From Marinococcus halophilus (GTDB taxonomy: Bacteria; Bacillota; Bacilli; Bacillales; Marinococcaceae): a DNA stretch of 64,000 nt. Position 1 is the first letter of the stretch, and the number at the start of each line of letters is the position of its first letter. The stretch is taken from contig NZ_NPFA01000001.1 of assembly GCF_002265875.1 (NCBI RefSeq), positions 1 through 64,000 on the forward strand, read 5' to 3'. The translations under genes were made by a program, and so were the position numbers. Below the pieces are notes generated by a model, which searched no databases, was not told the DNA's origin, and saw only the letters and a list, made by a program, of their open reading frames with translations. Of the stretch, positions 32,659 through 41,840 are shown one piece after another.

Positions 32659-33549
32659 ATGAATGTAGTAGCAATTGATATGGATGGCACTCTTTTGCAT
32701 TCAAAAAAATATATCTCCAAGCAAAACGCCCGGGCATTAAACCGCCTGCGCTCCGAAGGGCACAAGCTCGTCATTGCGACCGGCAGAGGCATTGAAGACG
32801 TCGAGCACCTGCTTGAAGATGCTGGGATTGAAGCAGATGGCATTGTCTCGTTAAACGGGGCCATCGTCAACCGCGGCCGCGCTGTCGTATATGAAAACGT
32901 GATGGAAAAGGAAACAGCGCTCCGCGTCGTACAGTCACTTGAAGACTTTGGCGTTTATTTTCATGTTTACACGAATAAAGGCATGTTTTACATGCCAAAG
33001 GGCTGGCAGTATTTTATGGAAGACGCTCATGAGCTCGTAAAAGAAGAAGACGACTATGAGGACCGCATGGCAGAATTTAAACGCAAAGAAGAATACAATA
33101 CCGGACGGTTCCATATGCATCAGCTCCGCTCACTCGAAGACATCGAGGGCGAGGATGTACACGTTTATAAATTTCTGATGCTCTCTCCGCTTGAGGATAA
33201 GCTTGCTGCCGTCCGAAGCGCGTGGAAAACCCGCCAGGACGTTTCCATTACGTCTTCAGGCAGGGACAACCTTGAGTTTATGCACCCCAATACCGAGAAA
33301 GGCGCGGGCCTCCATCACCTGCGCATTCAGGCGGGATGGGAAGAAGCCTTCACGTTTGCGATCGGTGACAACTTTAACGACGTATCCATGTTTCGCTATG
33401 CTGATACAGCCATCGCCATGGAAAATTCCGAACAGGAAGTAAAACTGCTTGCTGATGAACAAACGAGCCATAATGATGATCACGGAGTCGCTCAGGCTGT
33501 ATATGACTACGTGCTTTCTTCTACGAGGCGAAAAGCAGAACCCCGCTAA
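32659..33549 (+). CDS. Cof-type HAD-superfamily phosphatase
   Basis: 296 residues. Motif I 'VAIDMDGTLLHSK' carries the Asp nucleophile, 'VIATGRG' is motif II, and 'EKGAGLHHL' with 'FAIGDNFNDVSMF' are motifs III and IV; the long cap between ~90 and 200 makes it a type IIB (Cof) enzyme. Such enzymes dephosphorylate sugar phosphates, FMN or pyridoxal phosphate; the substrate cannot be read off. ATG 32659 lies eight bases after AGAGG. The last codons contain GAAAAGCAGAA, like the left edge of the repeat units. Confidence 0.88.
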   Translation: MNVVAIDMDGTLLHSKKYISKQNARALNRLRSEGHKLVIATGRGIEDVEHLLEDAGIEADGIVSLNGAIVNRGRAVVYENVMEKETALRVVQSLEDFGVYFHVYTNKGMFYMPKGWQYFMEDAHELVKEEDDYEDRMAEFKRKEEYNTGRFHMHQLRSLEDIEGEDVHVYKFLMLSPLEDKLAAVRSAWKTRQDVSITSSGRDNLEFMHPNTEKGAGLHHLRIQAGWEEAFTFAIGDNFNDVSMFRYADTAIAMENSEQEVKLLADEQTSHNDDHGVAQAVYDYVLSSTRRKAEPR

Positions 33550-33561
33550 AAACATTCAATA

Positions 33562-33604
33562 AAAAACCGTCTGCTGCGGCAAAAAAGCCGCAACAGACGG
33601 TTTT
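33562..33604. terminator. Bidirectional terminator between the HAD gene and uspA
   Basis: AAAACCGTCTG-C-TGCGGC and GCCGCA-A-CAGACGGTTTT form a long stem around AAAAAA, flanked by A and T runs. It serves the convergent genes. Confidence 0.88.
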
Positions 33605-34028
33605 ATTTTACGACAAGCACCGGACAGTGTACGCGTTTCACAACTTTATGGCTGACACTGCCAAGTACCATGGTCTGCAGCTGGTTAAGTCCACGGCTCC
33701 CGATCACGAGACAGTCATAGGCTCCGTCGTTCGCAAAAGAAACAATCGTCGGTCCCGGCTCCCCGTGCTCGATATGAACCTCATAAGAAATCCCTGCTTC
33801 TTTCAGGTCATTCTCGAGATCTTCAAGCTGCTCCCGGCGCTTCATCTGAATAATTTCTTTGTTTCCGTAATGCAGCACGTCCGATTTGGATTGATCTTTA
33901 TCAATAATATAAATAACGTCCAAATGGCCGTCCGGTACATTCTTTAATAGCTTTACCGCATGCCCTGAAGCACGGCGGGCGTGGTCGGACCCATCTGCTG
34001 CGAGCAATACTTTTTGGTACACAGACAT
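33603..34028 (-). CDS. Universal stress protein UspA family
   Basis: 141 residues. 'KVLLAADGSDHARRA' at the N-terminus and 'VIGSRGLNQLQTMVLGSVSH' (GxxGx9GS, ATP-binding type) near residue 111 identify a nucleotide-binding Usp. It follows the SulP gene by 36 bp on the same strand, a pairing often seen for SulP transporters, so it may modulate the transporter under stress. That role is inferred. Confidence 0.9.
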   Translation of the reverse strand: MSVYQKVLLAADGSDHARRASGHAVKLLKNVPDGHLDVIYIIDKDQSKSDVLHYGNKEIIQMKRREQLEDLENDLKEAGISYEVHIEHGEPGPTIVSFANDGAYDCLVIGSRGLNQLQTMVLGSVSHKVVKRVHCPVLVVK

Positions 34029-34064
34029 CCCCCCATTAACAGTTCTGTATCCTTCACTTATTTC

Positions 34065-35516
34065 TTAGTGACCAGAAGACATTCCTTCCAGCTTGCGCAT
34101 TAATTCCGAGCTTTCTTCGTTAATACCTGTAAAACGAACTTTAGTGCCTTCCTGTTTAAACTTCAGTCTGACTTTTTCAATCGCTTCGACCGCAGAGTCA
34201 TCCCAGAGATGGGTTCGTGATAAATCAATTTCCACTCTATCGAAATTCTCTTTGTAATCAAAGCTCTTCACAAAGTCCGTTACTGAAGCGAAAAACAGCG
34301 GCCCGTCCACGTAATAGACACGCGTCATTTCATCTTTAATGGTTGTACTCACATGAACCTTTGAAATTTTAGCCGCAAAGAAAACAGCACTCAAAATAAC
34401 TCCAGCAACCACGCCTATTGCAAGGTTGTGCGTGTAAACGACTGTAGCAACCACAACGACCATGACAATCGAGTCTGTTTTAGGTGCCTTCGCGAGCATA
34501 GGAAGCGAGCCCCAGTCGAATGTGCTGATCGATACCATAATCATGACGCCCGCAAGTGCTGCCATTGGAATCTGAACTACAAATCCCTGAAGCACGAGAA
34601 TTAGGAAAAGCAGGAACACACCGGCAACAAATGCAGAAAGCCGGCCTCTCCCTCCTGATTTTACGTTAATCACCGACTGGCCGATCATAGCGCAGGAGGC
34701 CATGCCGCCGAAAAAACCAGTAACAACATTGGAAATTCCCTGGCCGCGCGCTTCCTGGTTCTTGTTGCTTTCTGAATCTGTCATATCGTCTACGATAGTG
34801 GCAGTCAGCAGCGATTCCAGCAAGCCAACGACAGACAATGACAGTGCGTACGGCAAAATGATCATCAATGTTTCAAGCGTCAAAGGTATATCCGGAAGAA
34901 GAAAGACAGGGAAAGACCTCGGAAGCGTCCCCATATCCCCTACTGTACTGGCATTAATACCTCCAAACACGGTTACCATACTGACGACAATGATGGCTAC
35001 GAGCGTGGAAGGCACGGCCCCGGTAAGTTTAGGAAAGAGATAAATAATTGCAAGGGCCATACCTGCCAAAACAAACGGCCAAAAACTATTTCCCCGGAAA
35101 TGCTCTATTTGGGCAAGGAAAATCAAAATAGCGAGAGCATTCACAAAACCTACCATCACTGACCTTGGAATGAATTTCATCCAGCGGGCCAGTCCACTGA
35201 AACCAATCAGGAGCTGAATGATCCCAGTTAATACGGTGGTCGCAAGCAGATACTGCAGGCCATGATCAGCAACAAGCGTGACCATCACAAGAGCCATAGC
35301 CCCCGTTGCTGCTGAGATCATCCCGGGTCTCCCGCCTACAATTGAAATCATTACCGCCATACTGAAAGAAGCATAAAGCCCAACCTGCGGGTCTACGCCG
35401 GCAATAATTGAAAAGGCGATTGCCTCCGGTATTAAAGCGAGCGCAACGACAATTCCTGCCAGTACATCTCCTTTAATGTTTCCGAGCCACTCCATTTTAA
35501 GTTGTGAAAAATTCAA
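34065..35516 (-). CDS. SulP-family anion transporter with STAS domain
   Basis: 483 residues. About 10-12 membrane helices, with '[20 protein letters not shown]' and '[20 protein letters not shown]' near the N-terminus, the SulP signature; a C-terminal STAS domain (~385-480) has '[20 protein letters not shown]'. SulP proteins carry sulfate, bicarbonate (BicA) or other anions. No sulfate-assimilation genes lie near, and bicarbonate or sulfate cannot be distinguished here. Confidence 0.9.
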   Translation of the reverse strand: MNFSQLKMEWLGNIKGDVLAGIVVALALIPEAIAFSIIAGVDPQVGLYASFSMAVMISIVGGRPGMISAATGAMALVMVTLVADHGLQYLLATTVLTGIIQLLIGFSGLARWMKFIPRSVMVGFVNALAILIFLAQIEHFRGNSFWPFVLAGMALAIIYLFPKLTGAVPSTLVAIIVVSMVTVFGGINASTVGDMGTLPRSFPVFLLPDIPLTLETLMIILPYALSLSVVGLLESLLTATIVDDMTDSESNKNQEARGQGISNVVTGFFGGMASCAMIGQSVINVKSGGRGRLSAFVAGVFLLFLILVLQGFVVQIPMAALAGVMIMVSISTFDWGSLPMLAKAPKTDSIVMVVVVATVVYTHNLAIGVVAGVILSAVFFAAKISKVHVSTTIKDEMTRVYYVDGPLFFASVTDFVKSFDYKENFDRVEIDLSRTHLWDDSAVEAIEKVRLKFKQEGTKVRFTGINEESSELMRKLEGMSSGH

Positions 35517-35791
35517 ACTTTTTTCTCCTTTCTTTTTTTGTACTCTTTATCAATAGTACACGCGGGCATTCCGGCCTGTTTCGCGCCTCACGTGCTTTCT
35601 TTTTCAGGCTCTCATCTGTATGAAAGCCAACGTCACGAACCATCAAAGTGTAGCATATCACCTCGAATTTTCAATAGATCGCATAAAAGTTTTTTATGTA
35701 AACGCTCTCTCGCAACAGGCTTTTTCCGCTGATTGAAAATAGGAAAACTCGGGAAAACCAAATAGCGAGATATTTGTTAGGAGGAGTAATT

Positions 35792-36433
35792 ATGTACGGT
35801 ACATTTGTTTTTGATGTTGATGGAACGCTGATTAATACAGAGGACGCCCTTATCAAATCACTTAGGCGCGCTGTAGAGGAAACCACGGGGGAAATTATTG
35901 AAAACGAAAACCTGCGGCCGCTTCTCGGTATTCCCGAGGTGGAAGTTTTAAACCGGCTGGGCCTGCAGGGTGACGAGCGACGCACGGTCCAGGATAAGTG
36001 GGCCGCTTACCTTGAAGAAAATCGTTTTTTGATTGATATTTTCCCCGGCATCCAGGAGCTGCTTGAGGGACTGAATATTCAAGGATACCAGGTTGGCATC
36101 GTTACTTCCAAAACACGGGAAGCCTTTGACCATGAAATGAAACCCTTCGGGCTGCAGCAGTTTGCTTCCTACATTATTAGCGCCGAAGACACTACCCATC
36201 ACAAGCCTTCCCCGGAACCGCTCCGGGCATTTATGGAAAAAAGCGGGACAGAGGCTTCCAATACTATCTATATCGGCGACACCCAGCACGACAGCGATAG
36301 TGCCGAAAAAGCGGGCACTGCTTTTGGTTTAGCCGGCTGGGGCGCCGTACATCCGGAAAACACCTCGCCGACGCTGCGGTTCGAACGCCCTGAGGAAATT
36401 TTGGAATATGTCACAAACGCCCCGTCATCCTAA
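35792..36433 (+). CDS. HAD-superfamily phosphatase, PpaX/Gph-like
   Basis: 213 residues. 'FVFDVDGTLINTEDALIKSL' is motif I with a small helical cap after it, 'GIVTSKTREAF' motif II, 'HKPSPEPLRAF' motif III and 'YIGDTQHDSDSAEKAG' motif IV. Closest in outline to pyrophosphatase PpaX and phosphoglycolate phosphatase. ATG 35792 is preceded by AGGAGGAG. Single gene with its own terminator. Confidence 0.88.
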   Translation: MYGTFVFDVDGTLINTEDALIKSLRRAVEETTGEIIENENLRPLLGIPEVEVLNRLGLQGDERRTVQDKWAAYLEENRFLIDIFPGIQELLEGLNIQGYQVGIVTSKTREAFDHEMKPFGLQQFASYIISAEDTTHHKPSPEPLRAFMEKSGTEASNTIYIGDTQHDSDSAEKAGTAFGLAGWGAVHPENTSPTLRFERPEEILEYVTNAPSS

Positions 36434-36438
36434 ATGTA

Positions 36439-36476
36439 AAAAGGGCTGTCCGAACATTCGGACAGCCCGCTTTTTA
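36439..36476. terminator. Bidirectional terminator between HAD and HD genes
   Basis: AAAAAGGGCTGTCCGAA, 3-base loop, TTCGGACAGCCCGCTTTTT: a 12-bp perfect stem shared by the converging genes. Confidence 0.88.
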
Positions 36477-37094
36477 TGCCTTTCTTTCCCATTCACTGTA
36501 AAACTCCTCTAAATAACTGACCATAAACCGCTGGCGCTTCGTAGCGATGGAAAGGCCTGTGTCTGTATTCATCATCCCTTTAAGCCGCAGCAGCTTATCG
36601 AAAAAATGCTGAATGGCGCTGTTTCTCTCGTTTCGGTACTCCGGCCGAGGGTCATGCAGCGGCTGATGGGTGTGCCCGGTGTAGGCAAAGGCCCGGGCGA
36701 TTCCGATAGCCCCGAGTGCATCGAGGCGGTCTGCATCCTGCACCACTCTTCCTTCAAGAGTTTCTGGCGCCCGTTCATGGTGATGCCGGAAGGAAATAGA
36801 AGAAACAATCTGCATAATGTGCTGCTTTAATTCTTCCCCGGCTTCATTCTCCTCAAGCCAGCGCATGATTTTTTCTTCTCCGTCTTCCCCTTCCTTGAGA
36901 AGTTTTTCATCCCCTATGTCATGAAGCCAGGCTGCCAGGATGCATATATCAGGGTCTGCCCCTTCTTTTTCAGCGATGTCCCCCGCAAGCGCCGCCACCC
37001 GCTCAGTATGCCAATAATCATGTGCAGGGTCTGTATGGGCAAAAAACGCCCACGCTTCCTGTTTCGCTTCATAAATCAGCTGCCTGATATCCAT
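36474..37094 (-). CDS. HD-domain phosphohydrolase (YpgQ/YedJ family)
   Basis: 206 residues. The metal ligands are visible in order: 'DPAHDYWHTERVAALA' (first His), 'AAWLHDIGDEKL' (HD) and 'VVQDADRLDALGAIGIARAF' (last Asp), with 'HHHERAPETLEG' between. B. subtilis YpgQ is a manganese-dependent nucleotide pyrophosphohydrolase. The strand and terminator leave it as a single gene. Confidence 0.87.
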   Translation of the reverse strand: MDIRQLIYEAKQEAWAFFAHTDPAHDYWHTERVAALAGDIAEKEGADPDICILAAWLHDIGDEKLLKEGEDGEEKIMRWLEENEAGEELKQHIMQIVSSISFRHHHERAPETLEGRVVQDADRLDALGAIGIARAFAYTGHTHQPLHDPRPEYRNERNSAIQHFFDKLLRLKGMMNTDTGLSIATKRQRFMVSYLEEFYSEWERKA

Positions 37095-37254
37095 AAGAAC
37101 CTCTCCTTCCGACGATCTCTTTCTTTACATTATACCTGCTGCGACCGTTGTTGTATGTACTTTTATTCCCTTTTTCAAGTAGTAATATGCTAAAATACGG
37201 ACAAGGAAAAACGTACGGAAGATAGTATTTCCAGCGTTGCAAGGAGGATGAAGA

Positions 37255-40200
37255 TTGGCTTTATTTGCCCCGGACGCTATACGCCAGATGACCGATGAAA
37301 CTACATATTTAGAAGGCAAACGCCTGTATGATTTATATAAAATTGCCCACATGGCAGAAGAAACCTTGATGCATACTCGCCATATAGAAGCAGTCGTAAA
37401 GGATACTCCTTTTCCAGAGGACGTTTTTGTTGCTGTGGACGCCAGCTATACCATTCAGGAAATGTACTGTTCCTGCGACCGGTTTTATCATTCCTCTTCT
37501 GCCCCTTGCCGCCATCTTATTGCCCTGCTGCTTGAGGCCCCTGCTTCCACAGGGGCTCCGGCTTCACCCATTCCCGCTGTGCCAGACGGAAACGATACCG
37601 TGAAAGACCAGTTTTTAGAATACTTTTCGCCTTTTCAGTCACGCGTCGAAGACGTTGGGACTCAGATTCACGCTGACTTTCTGGTTTCTTTTCCTATTGA
37701 TAACCGGAGGCCCGAGGTTTTGTTTCCTGTTGTCCAAGTAAAAATCGGAGAGAATCAGCGCTACGTAGTAAAAAACATCCACCAATTTATCGAAGCGATG
37801 AAAAATGACGCTCCGTACCGTCTTGCTCCTTCTTTGACCTTCGATCCTATGTACCACTACTTTTCAGAAGAAAATCTTCATGTTCTTCATCTGCTAGCTT
37901 CTATACTTCGTCAGGAAGAATGGGGGTCTTCTTATCAGGAGCAATGGACAGCCAGAAGCGGATCGAAAAAAGAGATGGCGGTCCCCCCTTATGCAGTCGA
38001 AACGCTTTTCAGCCTGCTTAACGACTGCCCGAACGCTTATATTACCGATGCATACGGAGAAAGGCCATGGACTGTAACCGAAAACTGGCCGTATTCATTT
38101 TATTTGAACTGCGAAAAGAATTCAGATGTATTGATTTTCTCCACATCCCAAAATGAAATGCCTTTTTTTGTCAGCGACAGTAGTTTTTGCTTATGGGCCG
38201 GGAATTTGTATTCCCCCGAAAAAGAACTGGCGCGAACGGCGGCTGCCTCCCAGCGGATGCTTATACAGGCACCAGAGAAGCGCCTCATTTTTTCGCAGCA
38301 GGAATTTCTTGACACCTTTTTACACTGGGGCGCTCCGTTAATGAACCATTGCTGCCTGGAAATAGACGGTGAGCTGCAGGGCCGCCTGCAGCTGGAGTCG
38401 CTGCAGACAATGTTATATCTTTCGAAGGGCCGAGGGGGCAAAATCGCCGGTGATTTAATCTACCGTTACGGGATGAAAGAATACAGCGCTTTTCGCCCAG
38501 GTACTGTTCCATCTTTCGAAGACCCGGACGTTGTACCAAGAGACCGGCAGCAGGAACATATACAGCTCCGCCGCCTGCAAAAAAAAGGCTTTATCCAGGA
38601 GAATGACCGGCTTCTGCTTTCGTCCCCTAAAAACATCATCGATTTTCTATCGAAGGATCTGGCTGCCTTGCGTCCGTATATGGATATTTTCATGAGTGAA
38701 GAAGTCGAACGTATGCTTATTCCCGGACAAAGCCTGTCGCTATTTTCCGATATTAATGTCGAGGAAAAATGGATGGAGCTGTCCCTCACTTCCTCCGTAA
38801 CAGATGCTTTAGAAACGCCAGGAATCTGGAAGGCTCTCCAGGAGGGCCGGGAATTTTATAAAACAGAGGACGACCGGTTCCTTCCTCTCGATGATGACTT
38901 GCTGCAGCGCCTTGCCCGCGCCCTGCAGCAGATGCCAAAGCCGGACCAGACCGCAGTGAATGGATCGGTTCGCTACCCGGCCCACCAGGCGTTCAATTTG
39001 GACAAACATCTATCCGGTGCTGATCGCTGGCAGACTTCTCTTGATGTTGAGGATATGATTCAAAACATCCGGCGCGCTGCGGAAAACAATACAGCACTTG
39101 CGGAACCAGTGGACGTGGAACTTCGGGCATATCAGCACGAAGGCGTCCAGTGGATGAAGCAACTCGCTTCTTACCGATTTGGCGGTATTCTGGCAGATGA
39201 TATGGGTCTTGGCAAAACGCTTCAGGCGCTTTGCTTTATCGCCACGGAGTGCATGGAGGCTCCCGGTGAAGCACCGTTCGTTATTATTGCTCCCTCCTCG
39301 CTTTTATATAATTGGAAAAGAGAAACGGAGCGCTTCTTTCCATCCTTAAAAGCCACTGTCGTTTCCGGCAGCAAAAAAGAACGCGAGCAGCAGATTTATC
39401 AGCAGAGCGATATTTTCATTACATCTTATCCTTTGATTCGCCGGGACGTGGAATGGTACGGAAAAACGTTTTTCCGCGGCATTCTGCTTGATGAAGCCCA
39501 GGCAGTCAAGAATACCAGCTCAAAAACGGCGAAAGCCATCACGCAGCTCCGCGGAAAATACTGCTTTGCCCTGAGCGGCACACCGGTAGAAAACAGACTC
39601 GATGAACTGCGGGCCATTTTTAGCGTGGTTATGCCCGGACTGTTTCCGAGCAAAAAGCTGTTCTCTTCATGGAGTCCGGAAGAAGTAAGGGACAGAGCAG
39701 CGCCTTTTATTATGCGGCGCACGAAAAAAGAAGTGCTTCAGGAGCTTCCAGAAAAAGTAGAGACCACAACGTACTGCGATCTGTTAACCAACCAGGCGGA
39801 TATGTACAAAAAAACGCTGCAGAACGTGCAGCAGGAAGCTGGGACTCTGCTTGAAGAAGGTGCGGAAGCCAACCGGATGCACCTTTTATCGCTTTTGACA
39901 CGTCTCCGGCAGATCTGCTGCCATCCTGCGCTCGTGCAACCCGATTACCAAAGCTCCTCAGGTAAGCTTGAAGAACTCGTGCGAATTCTTCATGAAGGGA
40001 CGGCCAATGGCCAGCGGGTGCTTGTTTTTTCGCAGTTCACTTCTATGCTCGCTCTTATAAGAGACCGGCTGGCAGAAGAAGACATTGATTATTATTATCT
40101 TGACGGCAGCACGCCTGGAGAGGAACGGGTACGCCTAGCTGAATCCTTCAACAAAGAAGAGGGCCCGGACGTCTTCTTAATTTCATTAAGAGCCGGCGGC

Positions 40201-40488
40201 ACTGGTCTTAACCTTACGGGAGCAGATACTGTAGTATTGTATGATTTATGGTGGAACCCAGCGGTCGAAATGCAGGCCGCAGACCGCGCCCACCGGCTCG
40301 GCCAGACAAAAACAGTACAGGTGATCCGCCTCATTACCCATGAAACCATCGAAGAAAAAATTCAGCACATGCAGGAGCAAAAACGTCACCTGTATGATCA
40401 GGTCATCACCGACGAACAAGCTGGTCTGCACACCCTAAGTGCAGAAGACCTCCGCCTGCTTTTAACCGGAAAAGCGCAGGAAACCTGA
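37255..40488 (+). CDS. SNF2-family helicase with N-terminal SWIM zinc finger
   Basis: 1077 residues. The SWIM finger is 'MYCSCDRFYHSSSAPCRHLI' (CxC...CxH, near 70). The ATPase core occupies ~620-1070: 'ILADDMGLGKTLQAL' (Walker A), 'ILLDEAQAVKN' (box II), 'ALSGTPVENRLDELRAIF' and 'LWWNPAVEMQAADRAHRLGQ' (motif VI). It resembles B. subtilis YwqA: a double-stranded-DNA translocase, role unproven, probably repair or remodelling of protein-DNA complexes. TTG 37255 follows AAGGAGG by seven bases. The last residues (GKAQET and stop) are encoded by the left end of repeat array C. Confidence 0.93.
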   Translation: MALFAPDAIRQMTDETTYLEGKRLYDLYKIAHMAEETLMHTRHIEAVVKDTPFPEDVFVAVDASYTIQEMYCSCDRFYHSSSAPCRHLIALLLEAPASTGAPASPIPAVPDGNDTVKDQFLEYFSPFQSRVEDVGTQIHADFLVSFPIDNRRPEVLFPVVQVKIGENQRYVVKNIHQFIEAMKNDAPYRLAPSLTFDPMYHYFSEENLHVLHLLASILRQEEWGSSYQEQWTARSGSKKEMAVPPYAVETLFSLLNDCPNAYITDAYGERPWTVTENWPYSFYLNCEKNSDVLIFSTSQNEMPFFVSDSSFCLWAGNLYSPEKELARTAAASQRMLIQAPEKRLIFSQQEFLDTFLHWGAPLMNHCCLEIDGELQGRLQLESLQTMLYLSKGRGGKIAGDLIYRYGMKEYSAFRPGTVPSFEDPDVVPRDRQQEHIQLRRLQKKGFIQENDRLLLSSPKNIIDFLSKDLAALRPYMDIFMSEEVERMLIPGQSLSLFSDINVEEKWMELSLTSSVTDALETPGIWKALQEGREFYKTEDDRFLPLDDDLLQRLARALQQMPKPDQTAVNGSVRYPAHQAFNLDKHLSGADRWQTSLDVEDMIQNIRRAAENNTALAEPVDVELRAYQHEGVQWMKQLASYRFGGILADDMGLGKTLQALCFIATECMEAPGEAPFVIIAPSSLLYNWKRETERFFPSLKATVVSGSKKEREQQIYQQSDIFITSYPLIRRDVEWYGKTFFRGILLDEAQAVKNTSSKTAKAITQLRGKYCFALSGTPVENRLDELRAIFSVVMPGLFPSKKLFSSWSPEEVRDRAAPFIMRRTKKEVLQELPEKVETTTYCDLLTNQADMYKKTLQNVQQEAGTLLEEGAEANRMHLLSLLTRLRQICCHPALVQPDYQSSSGKLEELVRILHEGTANGQRVLVFSQFTSMLALIRDRLAEEDIDYYYLDGSTPGEERVRLAESFNKEEGPDVFLISLRAGGTGLNLTGADTVVLYDLWWNPAVEMQAADRAHRLGQTKTVQVIRLITHETIEEKIQHMQEQKRHLYDQVITDEQAGLHTLSAEDLRLLLTGKAQET

Positions 40489-40644
40489 CCAACGGCGCGG
40501 GATCTGGAAGAGGCTTCCCCAAAGGGGCTTTTCCCTCTTGGGGGACTCTGAAGAGACTGCCGCCGTTGGTTTCCGGAGCTGGACAGCGAAAAGCGCAGGA
40601 AACCTGACCAACAGCACGGATTCTGTAAAAGGTTTGTCTGGACA
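40469..40644 (+). repeat. Repeat array C: one full unit and one internally deleted unit
   Basis: C1 is 40469-40585: starts GAAAAGCG, outer arms GGAAACC...ACCAACGGCG / CGCCGTTGGTTTCC, ends AGCTGGACA. C2, 40588-40644, starts GAAAAGCGCAGGAAACCTGA like C1 but loses the central part and ends GGTTTGTCTGGACA. C1 contains GGGATCTGGAAG and CTGAAGAGACTGCCG, the same inner strands as units A2 and B2. The array begins inside the SNF2 gene, 20 bases before the end of its stop codon. Confidence 0.85.
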
Positions 40645-40647
40645 TAT

Positions 40648-40687
40648 AAAAGAAGCGGACCGCCCAAATGGACGATCCGCTTCTTTA
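40648..40687. terminator. Terminator of the mannitol operon (and of the SNF2 gene)
   Basis: AAAGAAGCGGA and TCCGCTTCTTT form the stem; A and T runs on both sides make it usable from either strand. It lies between array C and the mtlD stop. Confidence 0.85.
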
Positions 40688-40694
40688 TTTGTTT

Positions 40695-41840
40695 CTACTC
40701 GGCCGGAAGGTGCCCGGCTACCAATTCCACCAGTGGGTGGTGGACGGGAAGCTCCGCGTAATGGCTTAAAGCTTCCTTGTATCCTTTCCGGTCAATTGTG
40801 TTCTGCAGTTCAACAGCCTCTCCGTCTTCAGGTACGTTAAACTGAAGAGCCGCGGCGATCACAAACGCCAGTGCCTCCGGTCGTTCCCCAGCCTCCTGCA
40901 GCTCTACCGCAGGGCGAACCAAACGGTCCTTTGGCCCGAGTTTCCGGATAGGACCACGACCGACGCGGGTTACCGGGTCGGAGAAGTATTCATTGGAAAA
41001 CCGTCCTTTGATTTTTGCCTGGTATTCGTTCTGCTCTTTCTCTTTGAACCCGTGTTTAATTTGAAGCAGGCGCCCCGTCTCACGGATAGCCGATTCAAAA
41101 GCTCCCGAAACCTCAGGGTGGTCCATCGCTTCTTTCGTCGTTTCACACCCGTACAGGAAGCCTACGTATGCAAGCGCTGCGTGTCCGGTATTGACCGTAA
41201 ACAATTTGCGCTCAATATACGGAGTCAGATCGTCCACATACGTTACGGCCGGGATATCCGGAGTTTTCCCTTTAAGCGACGGTGCTTCCACTGCCCATTC
41301 CAAAAATGGCTCAACGACTACCTTCAGTCCCTGTCCCTCAGGCTGATTCGGCACAATACGGTCCACAGCGGCGTTGGCAAAGCCGGCAAAACGCTCGACT
41401 TCCGTTTTCTCTTCCTCCGAAAGCTGTTCCCACACAAATTTTTTCAATTCTGCTGTGCCAGCCACCATGTTCTCGCAGGCAATGACATTCACTGGGGCGG
41501 GGCTTCCATCAGCAATTTTTTGTTTTAATGCTTTCGCTATCACAGGAGCTACGTGCTTCAATACAGGCGGACCTACTGCCGTTGTGATCAAGTCAGCTTC
41601 TGCCAGCTTTTGTACAAGAGCCTCTTCCTCTCTTGCGCTGTGAAAAGCCTGGACCCCTGAAATAGTCTGGGCGGATGCCCCGTCTTCCGCGAGCTCCACC
41701 ACATATTCACCTTTGTCCTTCAGCTGTTCGATCAGAGAGTCATTTACATCAGCAAAATACAGCTCATATCCTGCATCAGAAAGCACCTGTCCGATAAACC
41801 CACGACCGATATTGCCACCACCTATCTGTACCGCGATCAT
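40695..41840 (-). CDS. mtlD: Mannitol-1-phosphate 5-dehydrogenase
   Basis: 381 residues. 'VQIGGGNIGRGFIGQVLSDA' binds NAD; 'NTGHAALAYVGFLYGCETTK' (near 215) includes the active-site region of long-chain polyol dehydrogenases. It oxidises mannitol 1-phosphate to fructose 6-phosphate. The ATG overlaps the mtlF stop (ATGA). Last gene of mtlA-R-F-D. Confidence 0.96.
   Translation of the reverse strand: MIAVQIGGGNIGRGFIGQVLSDAGYELYFADVNDSLIEQLKDKGEYVVELAEDGASAQTISGVQAFHSAREEEALVQKLAEADLITTAVGPPVLKHVAPVIAKALKQKIADGSPAPVNVIACENMVAGTAELKKFVWEQLSEEEKTEVERFAGFANAAVDRIVPNQPEGQGLKVVVEPFLEWAVEAPSLKGKTPDIPAVTYVDDLTPYIERKLFTVNTGHAALAYVGFLYGCETTKEAMDHPEVSGAFESAIRETGRLLQIKHGFKEKEQNEYQAKIKGRFSNEYFSDPVTRVGRGPIRKLGPKDRLVRPAVELQEAGERPEALAFVIAAALQFNVPEDGEAVELQNTIDRKGYKEALSHYAELPVHHPLVELVAGHLPAE

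Noticed and set aside
13972-40644. CRISPR array as an explanation of the repeats
   Set aside because: Units are ~115 bp palindromes placed directly end to end without regular unique spacers, in three separate places and without cas genes.
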